DNA of 59,198 bases from Thiohalospira halophila DSM 15071 (lineage in GTDB: Bacteria > Pseudomonadota > Gammaproteobacteria > Thiohalospirales > Thiohalospiraceae), in NCBI RefSeq assembly GCF_900112605.1, contig NZ_FOMJ01000005.1, positions 1 to 59,198 on the forward strand. Reading direction: 5' to 3'. Each line of letters opens with the position of its first letter. The stretch's first letter is position 1. Below the pieces are notes generated by a model, which saw only the letters and a list, made by a program, of their open reading frames with translations, was not told the DNA's origin and ran no database searches. Shown in pieces: positions 17,202-25,686 of this stretch. The translations under genes were made by a program, and so were the position numbers.

Positions 17202-19274
17202 TCAGGCCGGGGACGCGTCGCCGAGCTGCCGCTCCTCCTCCTGAAGCGCGCGCAGGGCGGTCTCCTTGTCGGCGTAGATATTGTCCACACCGATCCGCTC
17301 CACCAGGTCACCATTCTCGAAGACCCGGCGGACCTGGCTCTTGAGGCTGCTGAAGGCCAGGGTCACACCCTGCTTCTGCAACCGATCCACCAGCTCCCGG
17401 ACCTTCTCCTCACCGGAAGAGTCCATGCTGTTGATCCCGCTACCGATAACCAGAATGGTCCGGGCCTTGGGGAAACGGGAGCGGGCCTCCAGGATGATGT
17501 CCTCGAAGTAGGCCACGTTGATGAAGCTCAACGAGCCGTCGAAGCGCACTGGCACATAGTCCTCGCTCATGGGCTCCAGGCCATGGGCCTCGATGCCGCC
17601 CAGCCCGCCATCCGGCCGCCGCGCCACGATCTCCGCCCGCGGCCGCATGGTCTGGATGAGGTAGGCCAGGATGGTGAGGATCACGCCCAGCAGGATACCG
17701 TTGGCCAGGTCCGGCGCCAGGTACAGGGTCGCCAGGAAGGTGATGATCCCGATGACGGCGGCCGGCCGCTCCACCTTCCAGGCCTGCACCAGCGGCTGCA
17801 CCCGGATGAGACCGAAGACGGCGGTCATGACGATGACCGCCAGCACCGCCTGGGGCAGGTGGTAGAGATAGGGCGTGAGGTAGAGCAGCACCACCATCAC
17901 GCCCACGGCGCTGATGATGGCGAACAGTCCCGTCTTCGCCCCTGTCCGGGCCGCCACCGCCGAGCGGGAGAAGGAGCCGCTGACGGTGTAGGAGCCGAAG
18001 AAGCTGCCGACGATGTTGCCCAGGCCCTGACCTACCAGCTCCTTGCTGGTATCGATACGCTCGCCGGTCTGGGCGGCGATGGCCTTGGAGATGGAGGTCG
18101 CCTCCATGAAGCCGATGAGGGCCATGACCAGGGCCGCCGGCAGGAGCTCCCACATCAGGGTCTGGTCGATAACGGGCACATTGAAGCTGGGCAACCCCTC
18201 CGGGATGGAGCCGACCACGGCGCCGCCGGCGGCGAGCTGGACCCGGCCCTCCCCGGCCATGCGATTGAAGCGCCAGTCCCCCTCCTCGGCGGCGACGAAC
18301 CGGCCCTCCTCCCGGGTCAGGGTGTGGGCGTGCAGGTCGATGGTCAGCTCGTTGCGCTGGGCCTTGGCCCGGGCCAGGCGGGCATCCAGCTCCTCGCGCT
18401 CCGCCTTGGCGGCCGCCCCCTCGCTGGAGGGCTGACCCTCCGCCTCTTCCTCGGCGGCCCGGATGGCCTCGTTGAGTTCGGAGAGGCGCTCGGTGAGCCG
18501 CTCCACGGAGTCGCTGGCGCTGGCGTAATCCCGCGCCATGCCGGTAAAGGCCGGGTCCGCCACCTGATCCAGGGAGACGGTGGTATTGCGTTCGAAGCCG
18601 ATGGCCGCGCTCACCCCGGTGGCCAGGACCACCGCCGCCAGGATGCTGGGGAAGGAGGGAGCGAGCTTGCGGCCGAAGTGCATCACCGCCCACGCGCCGA
18701 GGGCGATGAGGACGGTGGGCCAGTGCGCCTCCGACACCTGGGTCACCACGTTCCACAGGTCGCCCAGGTAGAAGTCGGTCCGCGGGAAGGGCACACCCAG
18801 GACCTTGCTGAACTGGGAGAGGCCGATGATGAGCGCCGCGGCGTTGGTAAAGCCGACGATGACGGGGCTGGAGAGGAAGTTGACGATGACCCCCAGCCGG
18901 AACAGCCCCAGCAGCAGGCGCAGGACGCCGACCATCAGCGCCAGCATGATGGAGAGCTCGATGAAGCGATCGCTCCCCGGGGAGGCGAAGGGGATGAGCG
19001 CCGCCGCCGACATCAGCGAGAGCATGGCCACCGGCCCGGTGTGGAGCTGGCTGCAGGAGCCCCAGAGGGAGGCGATGATCACCGGCACCAGGGAGGCATA
19101 CAGGCCGTAGACCACCGGCAGGCCGGCCAGCTGGGCGTAGGCCATGCTCTGGGGCACGATGACCAGGGCCACCGTTATACCGGCGATGAGATCGCTGCGC
19201 AGGCTCTGCTGGCTCATGGGGAACCAGCGCAGGAAGGGGAAGAGGTTCTCCAGCACTTGCTTCATGGTCGTCAT
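17202..19274 (-). CDS. SulP-family anion transporter with STAS domain, candidate bicarbonate carrier
   Basis: 690 residues from ATG 19274 (GGGAGGC 3 nt upstream). The SulP membrane core is recognisable (AGITVALVIVPQSMAYAQLAG, residues 31-51; GPVAMLSLMSA; STSKELVGQGLGNIVGSFFG-type segment near 409-427). A C-terminal STAS domain (about 570-680) contains NSMDSSGEEKV, the region phosphorylated in some relatives. Residues about 235-350 are an unusual soluble insertion with a predicted coiled coil (VERLTERLSELNEAIRAAEE near 257-276) between membrane segments. It follows dabA by 10 nt, so it is probably the third gene of the dab operon. SulP proteins carry bicarbonate (BicA) or sulfate; the context favours bicarbonate. 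Confidence 0.9.
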   Translation of the reverse strand: MTTMKQVLENLFPFLRWFPMSQQSLRSDLIAGITVALVIVPQSMAYAQLAGLPVVYGLYASLVPVIIASLWGSCSQLHTGPVAMLSLMSAAALIPFASPGSDRFIELSIMLALMVGVLRLLLGLFRLGVIVNFLSSPVIVGFTNAAALIIGLSQFSKVLGVPFPRTDFYLGDLWNVVTQVSEAHWPTVLIALGAWAVMHFGRKLAPSFPSILAAVVLATGVSAAIGFERNTTVSLDQVADPAFTGMARDYASASDSVERLTERLSELNEAIRAAEEEAEGQPSSEGAAAKAEREELDARLARAKAQRNELTIDLHAHTLTREEGRFVAAEEGDWRFNRMAGEGRVQLAAGGAVVGSIPEGLPSFNVPVIDQTLMWELLPAALVMALIGFMEATSISKAIAAQTGERIDTSKELVGQGLGNIVGSFFGSYTVSGSFSRSAVAARTGAKTGLFAIISAVGVMVVLLYLTPYLYHLPQAVLAVIVMTAVFGLIRVQPLVQAWKVERPAAVIGIITFLATLYLAPDLANGILLGVILTILAYLIQTMRPRAEIVARRPDGGLGGIEAHGLEPMSEDYVPVRFDGSLSFINVAYFEDIILEARSRFPKARTILVIGSGINSMDSSGEEKVRELVDRLQKQGVTLAFSSLKSQVRRVFENGDLVERIGVDNIYADKETALRALQEEERQLGDASPA

Positions 19275-19284
19275 TGCCTCCCGT

Positions 19285-21768
19285 TCAGGCCGCGGCCCCG
19301 ACGGCGGACAGCGGGCCGGCCTCCCAGCCCCCCGTCGGCCGGCGGCGGTCCACGCCTCCATCCTCGCGAATGCGGAACAGGTGGAGCCAGCCGTGCTCCA
19401 CCAGCCCTCGTATGTCGTCGGCCCCGGCGAGCACCCGGTCCAGCGACTCCGCCGGCGCCTCGATGAAGGCGGAGAGTCGCAGGGGCTCGTGGACCCATTC
19501 CGTGCCGTCGTGCAGTGACTGCCGCGCCAGGCCGACGCGCAGGTCACCCCCGTTGCCCTCCAGTACACCGACACAGCCGCCCACGACGTTGTGCAGGACC
19601 TTGTTGCCGGCCCCCAGCGACCCCGGGTCGACGGTGGAGCCGTAGTACTGGAGGTTGATCCAGGCCGCCACCATCAGCGGCGCGGTCATGATGAGTTGCA
19701 GCACGCGCTCCTCGGGGTCGCGGTGCCAGTCGTAGTCGTGCAGGAAGGCGCGCCCCTCCAGGTCCCGGCCGGCGGTCCGCCAGCGCGGCGCGGCGATAAA
19801 GGCGGCATTGCCAGTGAGCCCCCACTCCGGCCGGATCCGGGCCCAATCGTGGGCCCGGCGCCGGGCGGCCAGCCGGACCATCTCGGGGTCCGGGCGGGCG
19901 GCGGCATCCGTGGGCGGCTCCAGGGTGGGATAGCGCTCCAGGCGCGCCCGTTCCGCCGCCTGCTCCAGCGCGGCCTCCACCCGGTCCCGCTCGGCGCGAC
20001 GCTCCGGCGGGAGGTGGCGGGGATCGAGCAGCGTGACCTCGTCCGTGGTCGTGTCGTGGAGGGCGGGGAGGAAACGGGTCCCCTCCGGGAGTACCGTGCC
20101 GCGCTCGGCCAGGCCGGCGCGCACCGCCGGATCGTTGAGCAGGGTCGCCGCCAGCCGGACGCTCTCCTCGCCGGTCTGGCCGCCACAGGCGCCGCAATCC
20201 AGCCCGGCCCGATGGGGGTTGTTCACCGTGGAGCTGGCGTGGCCCACCAGCAGGACCAGCGGGGCGGTCTCGGTACCCAGGCCGGTGGCCTCCAGGAAGG
20301 AGGCGGCCAGCTCCACCCGCTCCTCCGGCGGGATCCCGTTCCCCTCCTCCAGGCCCGCATCGGGGTCCGGAGCCAGGCGTGCGGCCGAGGCCTCGTCCAG
20401 CCCGGCGTGCTCGGAGTCGGGCACCGGCCGGGTCCAGCCGAGGCTGTCGGTGATGAGGCGGGGGGCGTAGGCGAGCCCGGCGGTCTCCACGAAGGAGAAG
20501 CAGGAGGCGCTGGAGAGCTTGAAGGCCTTCCAGGCCTTGGCCAGGCCCAGCCGGCGCTTGCGCCGCTGGTAGAGGGCACGGGTATCCCCGGGATCGCCGG
20601 CGGTCTCCAGGACCCGGCGCCGCGCCGGCAGGAGCACCGGCAGGTGTTCGCGATCGGCGGTATCGCCCAGGCGGCGGAAACAGACGGGCATCCCGAAAAA
20701 GCCGGCAAAGCCCACCGTCCGGGCGCCGCTATCCACCTGCTCCAGGGCGCGTCGGAAGACCTCGGAGCGGACATCGATGCAGAAGACCGCCTGGTAGGCC
20801 GGCCCCTCGTCATCCGAGGCCGTTGCCGGCGCCGAGGCCAGCTCCCCGACCACTCGGCGCTGCCAGCCCAGCTCCGCCGCGTGCTGGAGAACCCGATCGA
20901 TCACCAGATCAGCCTCCACCCCGGCCTCCAGGATGCGCGGGCCGCAGGCCAGCGCCTGCCGCCACTGCGCGACCCGGGCCGGGCGATCGCAGCTCTCCAC
21001 CAGGATCACCTCCCACGCCAGGCGGATGGCGAGGAGTTCCGCCGGGTCGTCGCGATCCTCGTCGTAGCGCCGGGCCTGCCACTGCAGGCCGCGGAGATAG
21101 GCCGCCCAGCCACCCACGTCGGTGAGCGCCAGCCAGAAGAAGTCCTCGAGGATCGCCTCCGGGATCCCCAGCCGCTGGACGGCCTCCTCCACCGCCTCGC
21201 GCGGGTCGGCCGGCAGGCTGTCCAGAATGGGCGCCACCGGCGGCAGCTCCATGACGCGCGGGGTCTGGTCGATCCGGGTGTAGGCGCGCCAGGCGGCGTA
21301 GAGCCCGTCACCGAACCAGGGCATCCGCCACAGCGCCTGCCCCCGGTCGTAGCGAGCCGCGCAGAAGCCACTGATCTGCTCCACGACCGCGCGGGAGTGG
21401 CCGGGGCGATAGCGCTCGTCCAGGAGGTGGGCATAGAGCAGCTGCGGCGGTACGCGCTCGGCATCCCGTACCAGGGCGGCCTTGAGTTCCTCTACTCCCG
21501 GTCCCCCTTCCAGTACGGTCGCCTCCGCCAGGTCCGCATCGGTGAACCGCCCCCTCTGGTACTGCCTCCGGTACCACTGGCGCGACATGAAGGTGGGCTT
21601 TCCCAGGACCCGCTGCCGCTCCCGGGCCGCCTCGACGAAGGGCCCCTCGGTGAGGCCGGGAAAGGGATTCGTCGCCACCAGGGCGTCCAGCGGCCAGACC
21701 GGCTGGATCCGCTCGACCACCGTGGCCATGGCCGCATCCACGCGCGTATCCCCGGTTGCGATGCTCAT
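19285..21768 (-). CDS. dabA: DabA, inorganic-carbon accumulation (DUF2309)
   Basis: 827 residues from ATG 21768, overlapping dabB by 4 nt (ATGA). DabA is the soluble, beta-carbonic-anhydrase-like subunit of the DAB complex, which hydrates CO2 unidirectionally and traps bicarbonate in the cytoplasm. The zinc-site residues are recognisable: C330 and D332 (FCIDVRSE), H510 (LLVGHASSTVNNPH) and C525 (GLDCGACGG), matching C351/D353/H524/C539 of the Halothiobacillus neapolitanus protein. An in-frame ATG at 21807 would add 13 residues inside dabB and is less likely. Confidence 0.95.
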   Translation of the reverse strand: MSIATGDTRVDAAMATVVERIQPVWPLDALVATNPFPGLTEGPFVEAARERQRVLGKPTFMSRQWYRRQYQRGRFTDADLAEATVLEGGPGVEELKAALVRDAERVPPQLLYAHLLDERYRPGHSRAVVEQISGFCAARYDRGQALWRMPWFGDGLYAAWRAYTRIDQTPRVMELPPVAPILDSLPADPREAVEEAVQRLGIPEAILEDFFWLALTDVGGWAAYLRGLQWQARRYDEDRDDPAELLAIRLAWEVILVESCDRPARVAQWRQALACGPRILEAGVEADLVIDRVLQHAAELGWQRRVVGELASAPATASDDEGPAYQAVFCIDVRSEVFRRALEQVDSGARTVGFAGFFGMPVCFRRLGDTADREHLPVLLPARRRVLETAGDPGDTRALYQRRKRRLGLAKAWKAFKLSSASCFSFVETAGLAYAPRLITDSLGWTRPVPDSEHAGLDEASAARLAPDPDAGLEEGNGIPPEERVELAASFLEATGLGTETAPLVLLVGHASSTVNNPHRAGLDCGACGGQTGEESVRLAATLLNDPAVRAGLAERGTVLPEGTRFLPALHDTTTDEVTLLDPRHLPPERRAERDRVEAALEQAAERARLERYPTLEPPTDAAARPDPEMVRLAARRRAHDWARIRPEWGLTGNAAFIAAPRWRTAGRDLEGRAFLHDYDWHRDPEERVLQLIMTAPLMVAAWINLQYYGSTVDPGSLGAGNKVLHNVVGGCVGVLEGNGGDLRVGLARQSLHDGTEWVHEPLRLSAFIEAPAESLDRVLAGADDIRGLVEHGWLHLFRIREDGGVDRRRPTGGWEAGPLSAVGAAA

Positions 21769-23345
21769 GCCTCGTCCTCCGCCGGGCAGCGGAAACGGGC
21801 CGGCCACACCCGGTAGACCAGCCGCTCCACCGGGAGGTCGGTGTAGAGCCCGTTGTAGAGATGGACGTAGAGCCGCGTCAGCCGCGGCCCGGCGGTCTTG
21901 TGGATGCCCACCGCCTGGAGCCAGGAGAGGCCCAGGAAGGCGATGGCGGTCAGCACCAGCAGCGCCTGCTGCAGCGGCCCCACCTCCTCGGGGATGGGTG
22001 CGAGGGTACCGCTGAAGACGTAGGAGAAGAGGCTGTGGAGACCGAAGTAGGCCACGGCCACCGCGCCTCCCACCGCGACCACGGCGGGCAGCGGCAGGCC
22101 GGCCGCCCGCGCCGGGAGCAGGAACTGGGTGATGGCCGCCGAGAGGATCACGCCCAGGGCCAGCAGCGCCGGCTCACGCTCCAGGGTGATGCCCCACGCG
22201 GCGGCGATGCCGAAGGTCGCCGCGATGGTCGCCGCCACGGTCAAAAGCCAGGCCGGCGTACCGATCCCCTTGGGCGGGGCCCCGGCCCCCGGGGCGCGCA
22301 ACAGGTCCACGATGCTCCCCGACGAGAGGAAGGCGTGGGCCTTGTAGAGGGAGTGGGCCACCAGGTGGAGCAGCGCCAGCACGAACAGCCCCAGGCCCAG
22401 CTCCAGCAGCATGAAGCCGAGCTGCCCGGCGGTGGACCACGCCAGGGAGCTCTTGATGGCGGTCTGGGTGAGCATGGCCAGGGAGGCGAGCACCGCGGTC
22501 ATCAACCCCACCACCGCCAGCAGCACCAGGGCAAAACCCTCGGCCAGCAGCAGTTCGTGGGTCCGGAAGACCAGGATGGCGCCGCTGTAGACGATGCCGG
22601 CGTGGAGGAGCGCGGAGACCGGCGTGGGCGCCTCCATGACCTGCAGCAGCCAGCCGTGAAAGGGGAACTGGCCGCTCTTGAGGATGGCATAGGCCGCGAC
22701 CAGCCAGGCGGCCACCGAGAGCACCGGCCCCGGGCCGCCCTCGCTGCTCGCCGCGGCGGCGATGGCATCGAAGCTGGTGCTGCCGGTAGCGCTGGCCGCC
22801 AGCAGGGTGGCGGTCACCAGGCAGGCATCGGCCACGCGGCTGAACAGCAGCTTCTTGTGGGCCACCATCCGGGCCGGGAGGCGGTCGCCGTAGTAGGTGA
22901 GCAGACGGTGCAGGCCGGAGCCGGTAAAGATGATGCCGGCGGCGAAGAGCGCCATGTCCCCGGCCGCCACCACGACCATGAAACCCCCGGCCGTGAGTGC
23001 CAGCCAGCGGAAGAAGCGGCCCTGATCGCGTTCGCCGTCGAGATAGGAACCGCCGAAGGTGGCCACGATGGCCGTAAGCAGGGCCACCAGGGGGAGGATG
23101 GTCAGGGTGATCCCGTCCGCCCGCAACAGGGAGGTCGTCAGCGAGGGGGCCGGCGGCAGGCTGGCCGGCCCCACCAGCCCGGCGACGGTAGCCAGCAGGG
23201 CGGCGGCGAGGGCGATGAGGGCCGCCGCGCGGACCAGCCGCCCACCTCGGCGGGGTGCGCGCTCGAGGAGAGCCGACGGCAACAGGCCCGCAGCCAGGAT
23301 GGCCGCGGGTGCGGCAAGAACCAGGAGTTCCGACCAGTCCGGCAT
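21765..23345 (-). CDS. dabB: DabB, proton-antiporter-like membrane subunit
   Basis: 526 residues from ATG 23345 (MPDWSELLVLAA, preceded by GGAG), almost entirely hydrophobic with about a dozen or more membrane segments. It belongs to the NuoL/MrpA-like proton-conducting family: ILKSGQFPFHGWLLQVMEAPTPVSALLHAGIV and HLVAHSLYKAHAFLSSGS are core motifs. DabB is thought to couple ion flow to DabA activity. An in-frame ATG at 23414 would extend into the AT-rich promoter region and is rejected. It is the first gene of dabB-dabA-sulP. Confidence 0.95.
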   Translation of the reverse strand: MPDWSELLVLAAPAAILAAGLLPSALLERAPRRGGRLVRAAALIALAAALLATVAGLVGPASLPPAPSLTTSLLRADGITLTILPLVALLTAIVATFGGSYLDGERDQGRFFRWLALTAGGFMVVVAAGDMALFAAGIIFTGSGLHRLLTYYGDRLPARMVAHKKLLFSRVADACLVTATLLAASATGSTSFDAIAAAASSEGGPGPVLSVAAWLVAAYAILKSGQFPFHGWLLQVMEAPTPVSALLHAGIVYSGAILVFRTHELLLAEGFALVLLAVVGLMTAVLASLAMLTQTAIKSSLAWSTAGQLGFMLLELGLGLFVLALLHLVAHSLYKAHAFLSSGSIVDLLRAPGAGAPPKGIGTPAWLLTVAATIAATFGIAAAWGITLEREPALLALGVILSAAITQFLLPARAAGLPLPAVVAVGGAVAVAYFGLHSLFSYVFSGTLAPIPEEVGPLQQALLVLTAIAFLGLSWLQAVGIHKTAGPRLTRLYVHLYNGLYTDLPVERLVYRVWPARFRCPAEDEA

Positions 23346-23491
23346 CTCTCGCTCTCCGCTCGCGCGTACCCGAAAAAAGTTAGCGGCGGGAGGGTTACCC
23401 GCTGGTGTCCCCATCCCGCCGCTGAAGCGTAAGCAGTACCTTAATTAGACTCCAATCGATACTTTAAATGCTTCGCATTTATTTTATCCCA
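23346..23491 (-). promoter_or_regulatory. dabB promoter region with CbbR-like motif
   Basis: A 146-bp gap with an AT-rich core (23440-23490), striking in this GC-rich window. TAGACTCCAATCGAT at 23446-23460 matches TAGAGACCAATCGAT at 31699-31713 before cbbL at 13 of 15 positions, in the same orientation relative to the downstream gene. AAATGC/GCATTT arms (23466-23480) form a small hairpin near the stop of the upstream gene. I infer a separate, CbbR-responsive promoter for dabBA-sulP. Confidence 0.6.
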
Positions 23492-23776
23492 TCAATCCGG
23501 CCAGACCCGACGCCCGGTGCCGAAGCTGTCGCCCTGAGGGCGCCAGTTGGGGGACTGGAAGGGGTCGCTGACGCTGTCGCGCCGTGCGCAGCCCATGGCC
23601 GGTCCCTGCAGGCCCCCGCGCTCACCGGTGGCGGTTCGCTTGCCCCCGCCGGTGCGCCCCTTGGAGCTGCTGCGGCTGCCGGCGGTGGACTTGGTGGCCG
23701 TGCCGGTGGACTTCGTCCCGGACTTGGACGAGGTCCCCCCTTGCGGGGTGGTCTTCTCCTGATCCTGCTCGCTCAT
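23492..23776 (-). CDS. Small disordered basic protein, candidate alpha-McdB
   Basis: 94 residues with a good ribosome-binding site (GGAGG, 9 nt before ATG). Residues 1-50 are Lys/Ser/Thr/Gly-rich low-complexity sequence (KSGTKSTGTATKSTAGSRSS), with no predicted fold. The C-terminus carries SPNWRPQGDSFGTGRRVWPD with a Trp three residues from the end. Alpha-carboxysome McdB proteins are short, disordered, encoded beside the shell genes, and have an invariant C-terminal Trp, so this is a candidate. No ParA-type McdA partner is in the window, so it would be an orphan here. The alternative is an unrelated small nucleic-acid-binding protein. Confidence 0.6.
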   Translation of the reverse strand: MSEQDQEKTTPQGGTSSKSGTKSTGTATKSTAGSRSSSKGRTGGGKRTATGERGGLQGPAMGCARRDSVSDPFQSPNWRPQGDSFGTGRRVWPD

Positions 23777-23840
23777 GCCCGTATCCTCCGCTCGATGTCA
23801 TGGGCGCTCCGTGGGCCCGGGAGCGCGCCGGATGCCCTTC

Positions 23841-24101
23841 TCAGGCGGTCTCGCCCGAGGCCAGCCGCTCCAGGGCGGCCGCCAGGCCCTGCTGCCCCTC
23901 GGTGAAGCCCTCTTCCCGGCTCGGTGCGTGCAGTTTCATGCGCACGCTCTGGCGGTCGAAGCTCATGTCGGCGTGGACATCCCGCTCCTCCGACAGCGCG
24001 GCCGCCCGATCCAGGAACTGCGAGAGTTCGTCGTAGCTGTCGAAATCGAAGCGGGCCTCCATCCGCGGCGGATTACCCACTTCGGTCCAGTGCGTGGTCA
24101 T
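23841..24101 (-). CDS. acRAF, pterin-dehydratase-like RuBisCO assembly factor
   Basis: 86 residues with the pterin-4a-carbinolamine dehydratase fold (MTTHWTEVGNPPRMEARFDF, then DSYDELSQFLDRAAALSEER). In alpha-carboxysome loci this protein (acRAF) is a chaperone for form IA RuBisCO assembly rather than a pterin enzyme. The usual dehydratase catalytic histidine cluster is not evident. It starts 2 nt after the ferritin-like gene, so it belongs to the cso operon. The symbol is left blank because no standard gene name is fixed. Confidence 0.85.
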   Translation of the reverse strand: MTTHWTEVGNPPRMEARFDFDSYDELSQFLDRAAALSEERDVHADMSFDRQSVRMKLHAPSREEGFTEGQQGLAAALERLASGETA

Positions 24102-24103
24102 GG

Positions 24104-24568
24104 CTACCTCCGACGCTGTGATCTGGATGTGCCGCCCTCGGTATAGGCCGTGAACCAGGCCTCCACCTCGGCCAGATGCTGGCGTTCCTCGGCCAGCAGT
24201 TCATTGAAGAAGGCCCCGCCGTCGGCATCGCCGAGACGCTGGCAGTAGGTGACCGCTCCCTCGTAGAAGGCGACGATCTCCCGCTCCCGGTCCCGGTTGG
24301 CCTGCAGCAGGGATCCGAAGTCCCGGACCGGTGCGACTGGCCGAAGGACCGAGGCCCCGGGAACCATTCCCAGGGCCAGAAGCCGACCGCTGATGCGGTC
24401 GGCGTGTTCCATCTCGCCCTGGGCCTCGCCCCGGAGCCAGGTGGCCGCGCGGTCCATCCCCCACTGCGACGCCAGCCGCGCGTGGGAGAGGTACTGCTGG
24501 ACCATGGCCAGCTCCAGGCTCATCGCCCGACCGAGATAACCGGCTACCCCCGGCTCGCGGACCGTCAT
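24104..24568 (-). CDS. Carboxysome-locus ferritin-like protein
   Basis: 154-residue four-helix protein with spaced metal-type residues: LELAMVQQYLSHA in helix 1, GEAQGEMEHADRISGRLLALG in helix 2 (E-x-x-H), and ELLAEERQHLAEVEAWF near the C-terminus. It resembles the bacterioferritin-like protein encoded in many alpha-carboxysome operons (Halothiobacillus and relatives), whose function is unknown. It lies between the second csoS1 gene and acRAF, 26 nt after the csoS1 stop. Confidence 0.85.
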   Translation of the reverse strand: MTVREPGVAGYLGRAMSLELAMVQQYLSHARLASQWGMDRAATWLRGEAQGEMEHADRISGRLLALGMVPGASVLRPVAPVRDFGSLLQANRDREREIVAFYEGAVTYCQRLGDADGGAFFNELLAEERQHLAEVEAWFTAYTEGGTSRSQRRR

Positions 24569-24594
24569 GGGCCGTCCCCCTCAGAGGCCGCCGT

Positions 24595-24912
24595 TCAGCC
24601 GGCCCCTTCCAGGGCCTTGTCGCTGCCCGACGGGAGCACCGGCTCCACCTCCTTGTGGGGACGGGCGATGATGTGCGCGGCCACCAGACCGTCACCGACC
24701 CGCTCGCAGGCGTCGGCGCCGGCCCGGACGGCCGCGTTGACCGCACCGGTCTCGCCGCGGACCAGAACCGTGACGTAACCGCCCCCGACGAACTCCCGAC
24801 CGATGAGACGGACCTCCGACGCCTTGGTCATGGCGTCCGCCGCCTCGATGGCGGGCACCAGCCCGCGGGTCTCGATCATGCCCAGCGCAATACCGTAGTG
24901 TTCAGTCGCCAT
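24595..24912 (-). CDS. csoS1: CsoS1 hexameric shell protein, second copy
   Basis: 105 residues, a single BMC domain (YGIALGMIETRGLVPAIEAA to HIIARPHKEVEP). Hexamers tile the carboxysome facets and their central pores pass bicarbonate and sugar phosphates. The first 90 residues are almost identical to the copy at 25030-25344 (differences at positions 3-5 and one Leu/Met), while the last 15 differ. RBS AGAGGAG lies 9 nt upstream. A stable hairpin (25014-25029) separates it from the first copy. Confidence 0.96.
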   Translation of the reverse strand: MATEHYGIALGMIETRGLVPAIEAADAMTKASEVRLIGREFVGGGYVTVLVRGETGAVNAAVRAGADACERVGDGLVAAHIIARPHKEVEPVLPSGSDKALEGAG

Positions 24913-25013
24913 GGTTGCTCGCTCCTCTTGGGGGCATGCGCCCCGCTTCCCGTTCGCCGCGCACGGCGCGGCCTCCCCGGAGTCGAAACGCCCGCTGGCG
25001 CCCGACCCCGCCT

Positions 25014-25029
25014 GGCCCCCGAGGGGGCC
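25014..25029 (-). terminator. Hairpin between the two csoS1 genes
   Basis: GGCCCCC (25014-25020) and GGGGGCC (25023-25029) are perfect 7-bp arms with a 2-nt loop, directly after the stop of the first csoS1. There is no U-run, so it may be an mRNA-processing or stabilising stem or a partial attenuator rather than a full terminator. The remainder of the 117-nt gap (24913-25029) contains only the next ribosome-binding site. Confidence 0.6.
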
Positions 25030-25344
25030 TTACTCCTGTGCCAGCTTCTCGGCGCTGCCGGTGGGCAGGGCCGGCTCAACCTCCTTGTGCGGACGGGCGA
25101 TGATATGCGCGGCCACGAGGCCGTCACCGACCCGCTCGCAGGCGTCGGCGCCGGCCCGGACAGCGGCGTTCACCGCACCGGTCTCGCCGCGGACGAGGAC
25201 GGTCACGTAGCCGCCCCCCACGAACTCCCGGCCGATCATGCGGACCTCGGATGCCTTGGTCATGGCGTCCGCCGCCTCGATGGCGGGCACCAGACCGCGG
25301 GTCTCGATCATCCCCAGTGCAATGCCGTACTGCTCGCTAGCCAT
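25030..25344 (-). CDS. csoS1: CsoS1 hexameric shell protein, first copy
   Basis: 104-residue BMC-domain shell protein, the major facet protein of the alpha-carboxysome. It begins MASEQYGIALGMIETRG and contains KASEVRMIGREFVGGGYVTV and the pore-lining region of the family. AGGAGG lies 7 nt before the ATG, a strong site in keeping with high expression. It follows csoS4B after 57 nt. Near identity to the downstream copy indicates recent duplication or gene conversion. Confidence 0.97.
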   Translation of the reverse strand: MASEQYGIALGMIETRGLVPAIEAADAMTKASEVRMIGREFVGGGYVTVLVRGETGAVNAAVRAGADACERVGDGLVAAHIIARPHKEVEPALPTGSAEKLAQE

Positions 25345-25401
25345 GATGCTTCCTCCTGTGACGAAAATTGGATGTTCCGGCCCTCGGGCCGCCGAACCGG
25401 G

Positions 25402-25686
25402 TTATCCCGATCCGCCCACCGAAGCGGCGGCGCGCCGCTCCTCCGGTTCCCAGTAATCGATGATCCCGCCGATGGTCAGGTCGGTGAGCACCGAGAAGTC
25501 CCCGGCGGCATACCGCGCCGCCGAGCCGTTGACCGTGAAGACCCAGTTCCCGGACCGGGCCCCCACCGGGTCCACCGCCACCTGGCGGCGACCCTTCTCG
25601 TCCTCGAGGACGCGGAGACTCCAGTGCTGCAGCCCACCGATGCGTTCGGTACACACCAGCGTGCCGAGCACCCGGAAGAGCTCCAT
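25402..25686 (-). CDS. csoS4B: CsoS4B pentameric vertex protein
   Basis: 94 residues of the EutN/CcmL/CsoS4 (BMV) family: MELFRVLGTLVCTERIGGLQ, RRQVAVDPVGARSGNWVFTV, and TIGGIIDYWEP. Pentamers cap the icosahedral vertices and prevent CO2 leakage. It carries a C-terminal extension after the core, EERRAAASVGGSG. Its ATG overlaps the csoS4A stop by 1 nt (TGATG), so expression is coupled. Confidence 0.95.
   Translation of the reverse strand: MELFRVLGTLVCTERIGGLQHWSLRVLEDEKGRRQVAVDPVGARSGNWVFTVNGSAARYAAGDFSVLTDLTIGGIIDYWEPEERRAAASVGGSG

Noticed and set aside
19591-21816. A 741-codon plus-strand frame opposite dabA, and similar long frames opposite sulP (17181-19466), dabB (21756-23432), csoSCA/csoS2 (25833-28427) and gcvP (37530-40001).
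   Set aside because: All are antisense frames created by high GC3 in the real genes. They lack motifs and credible starts.
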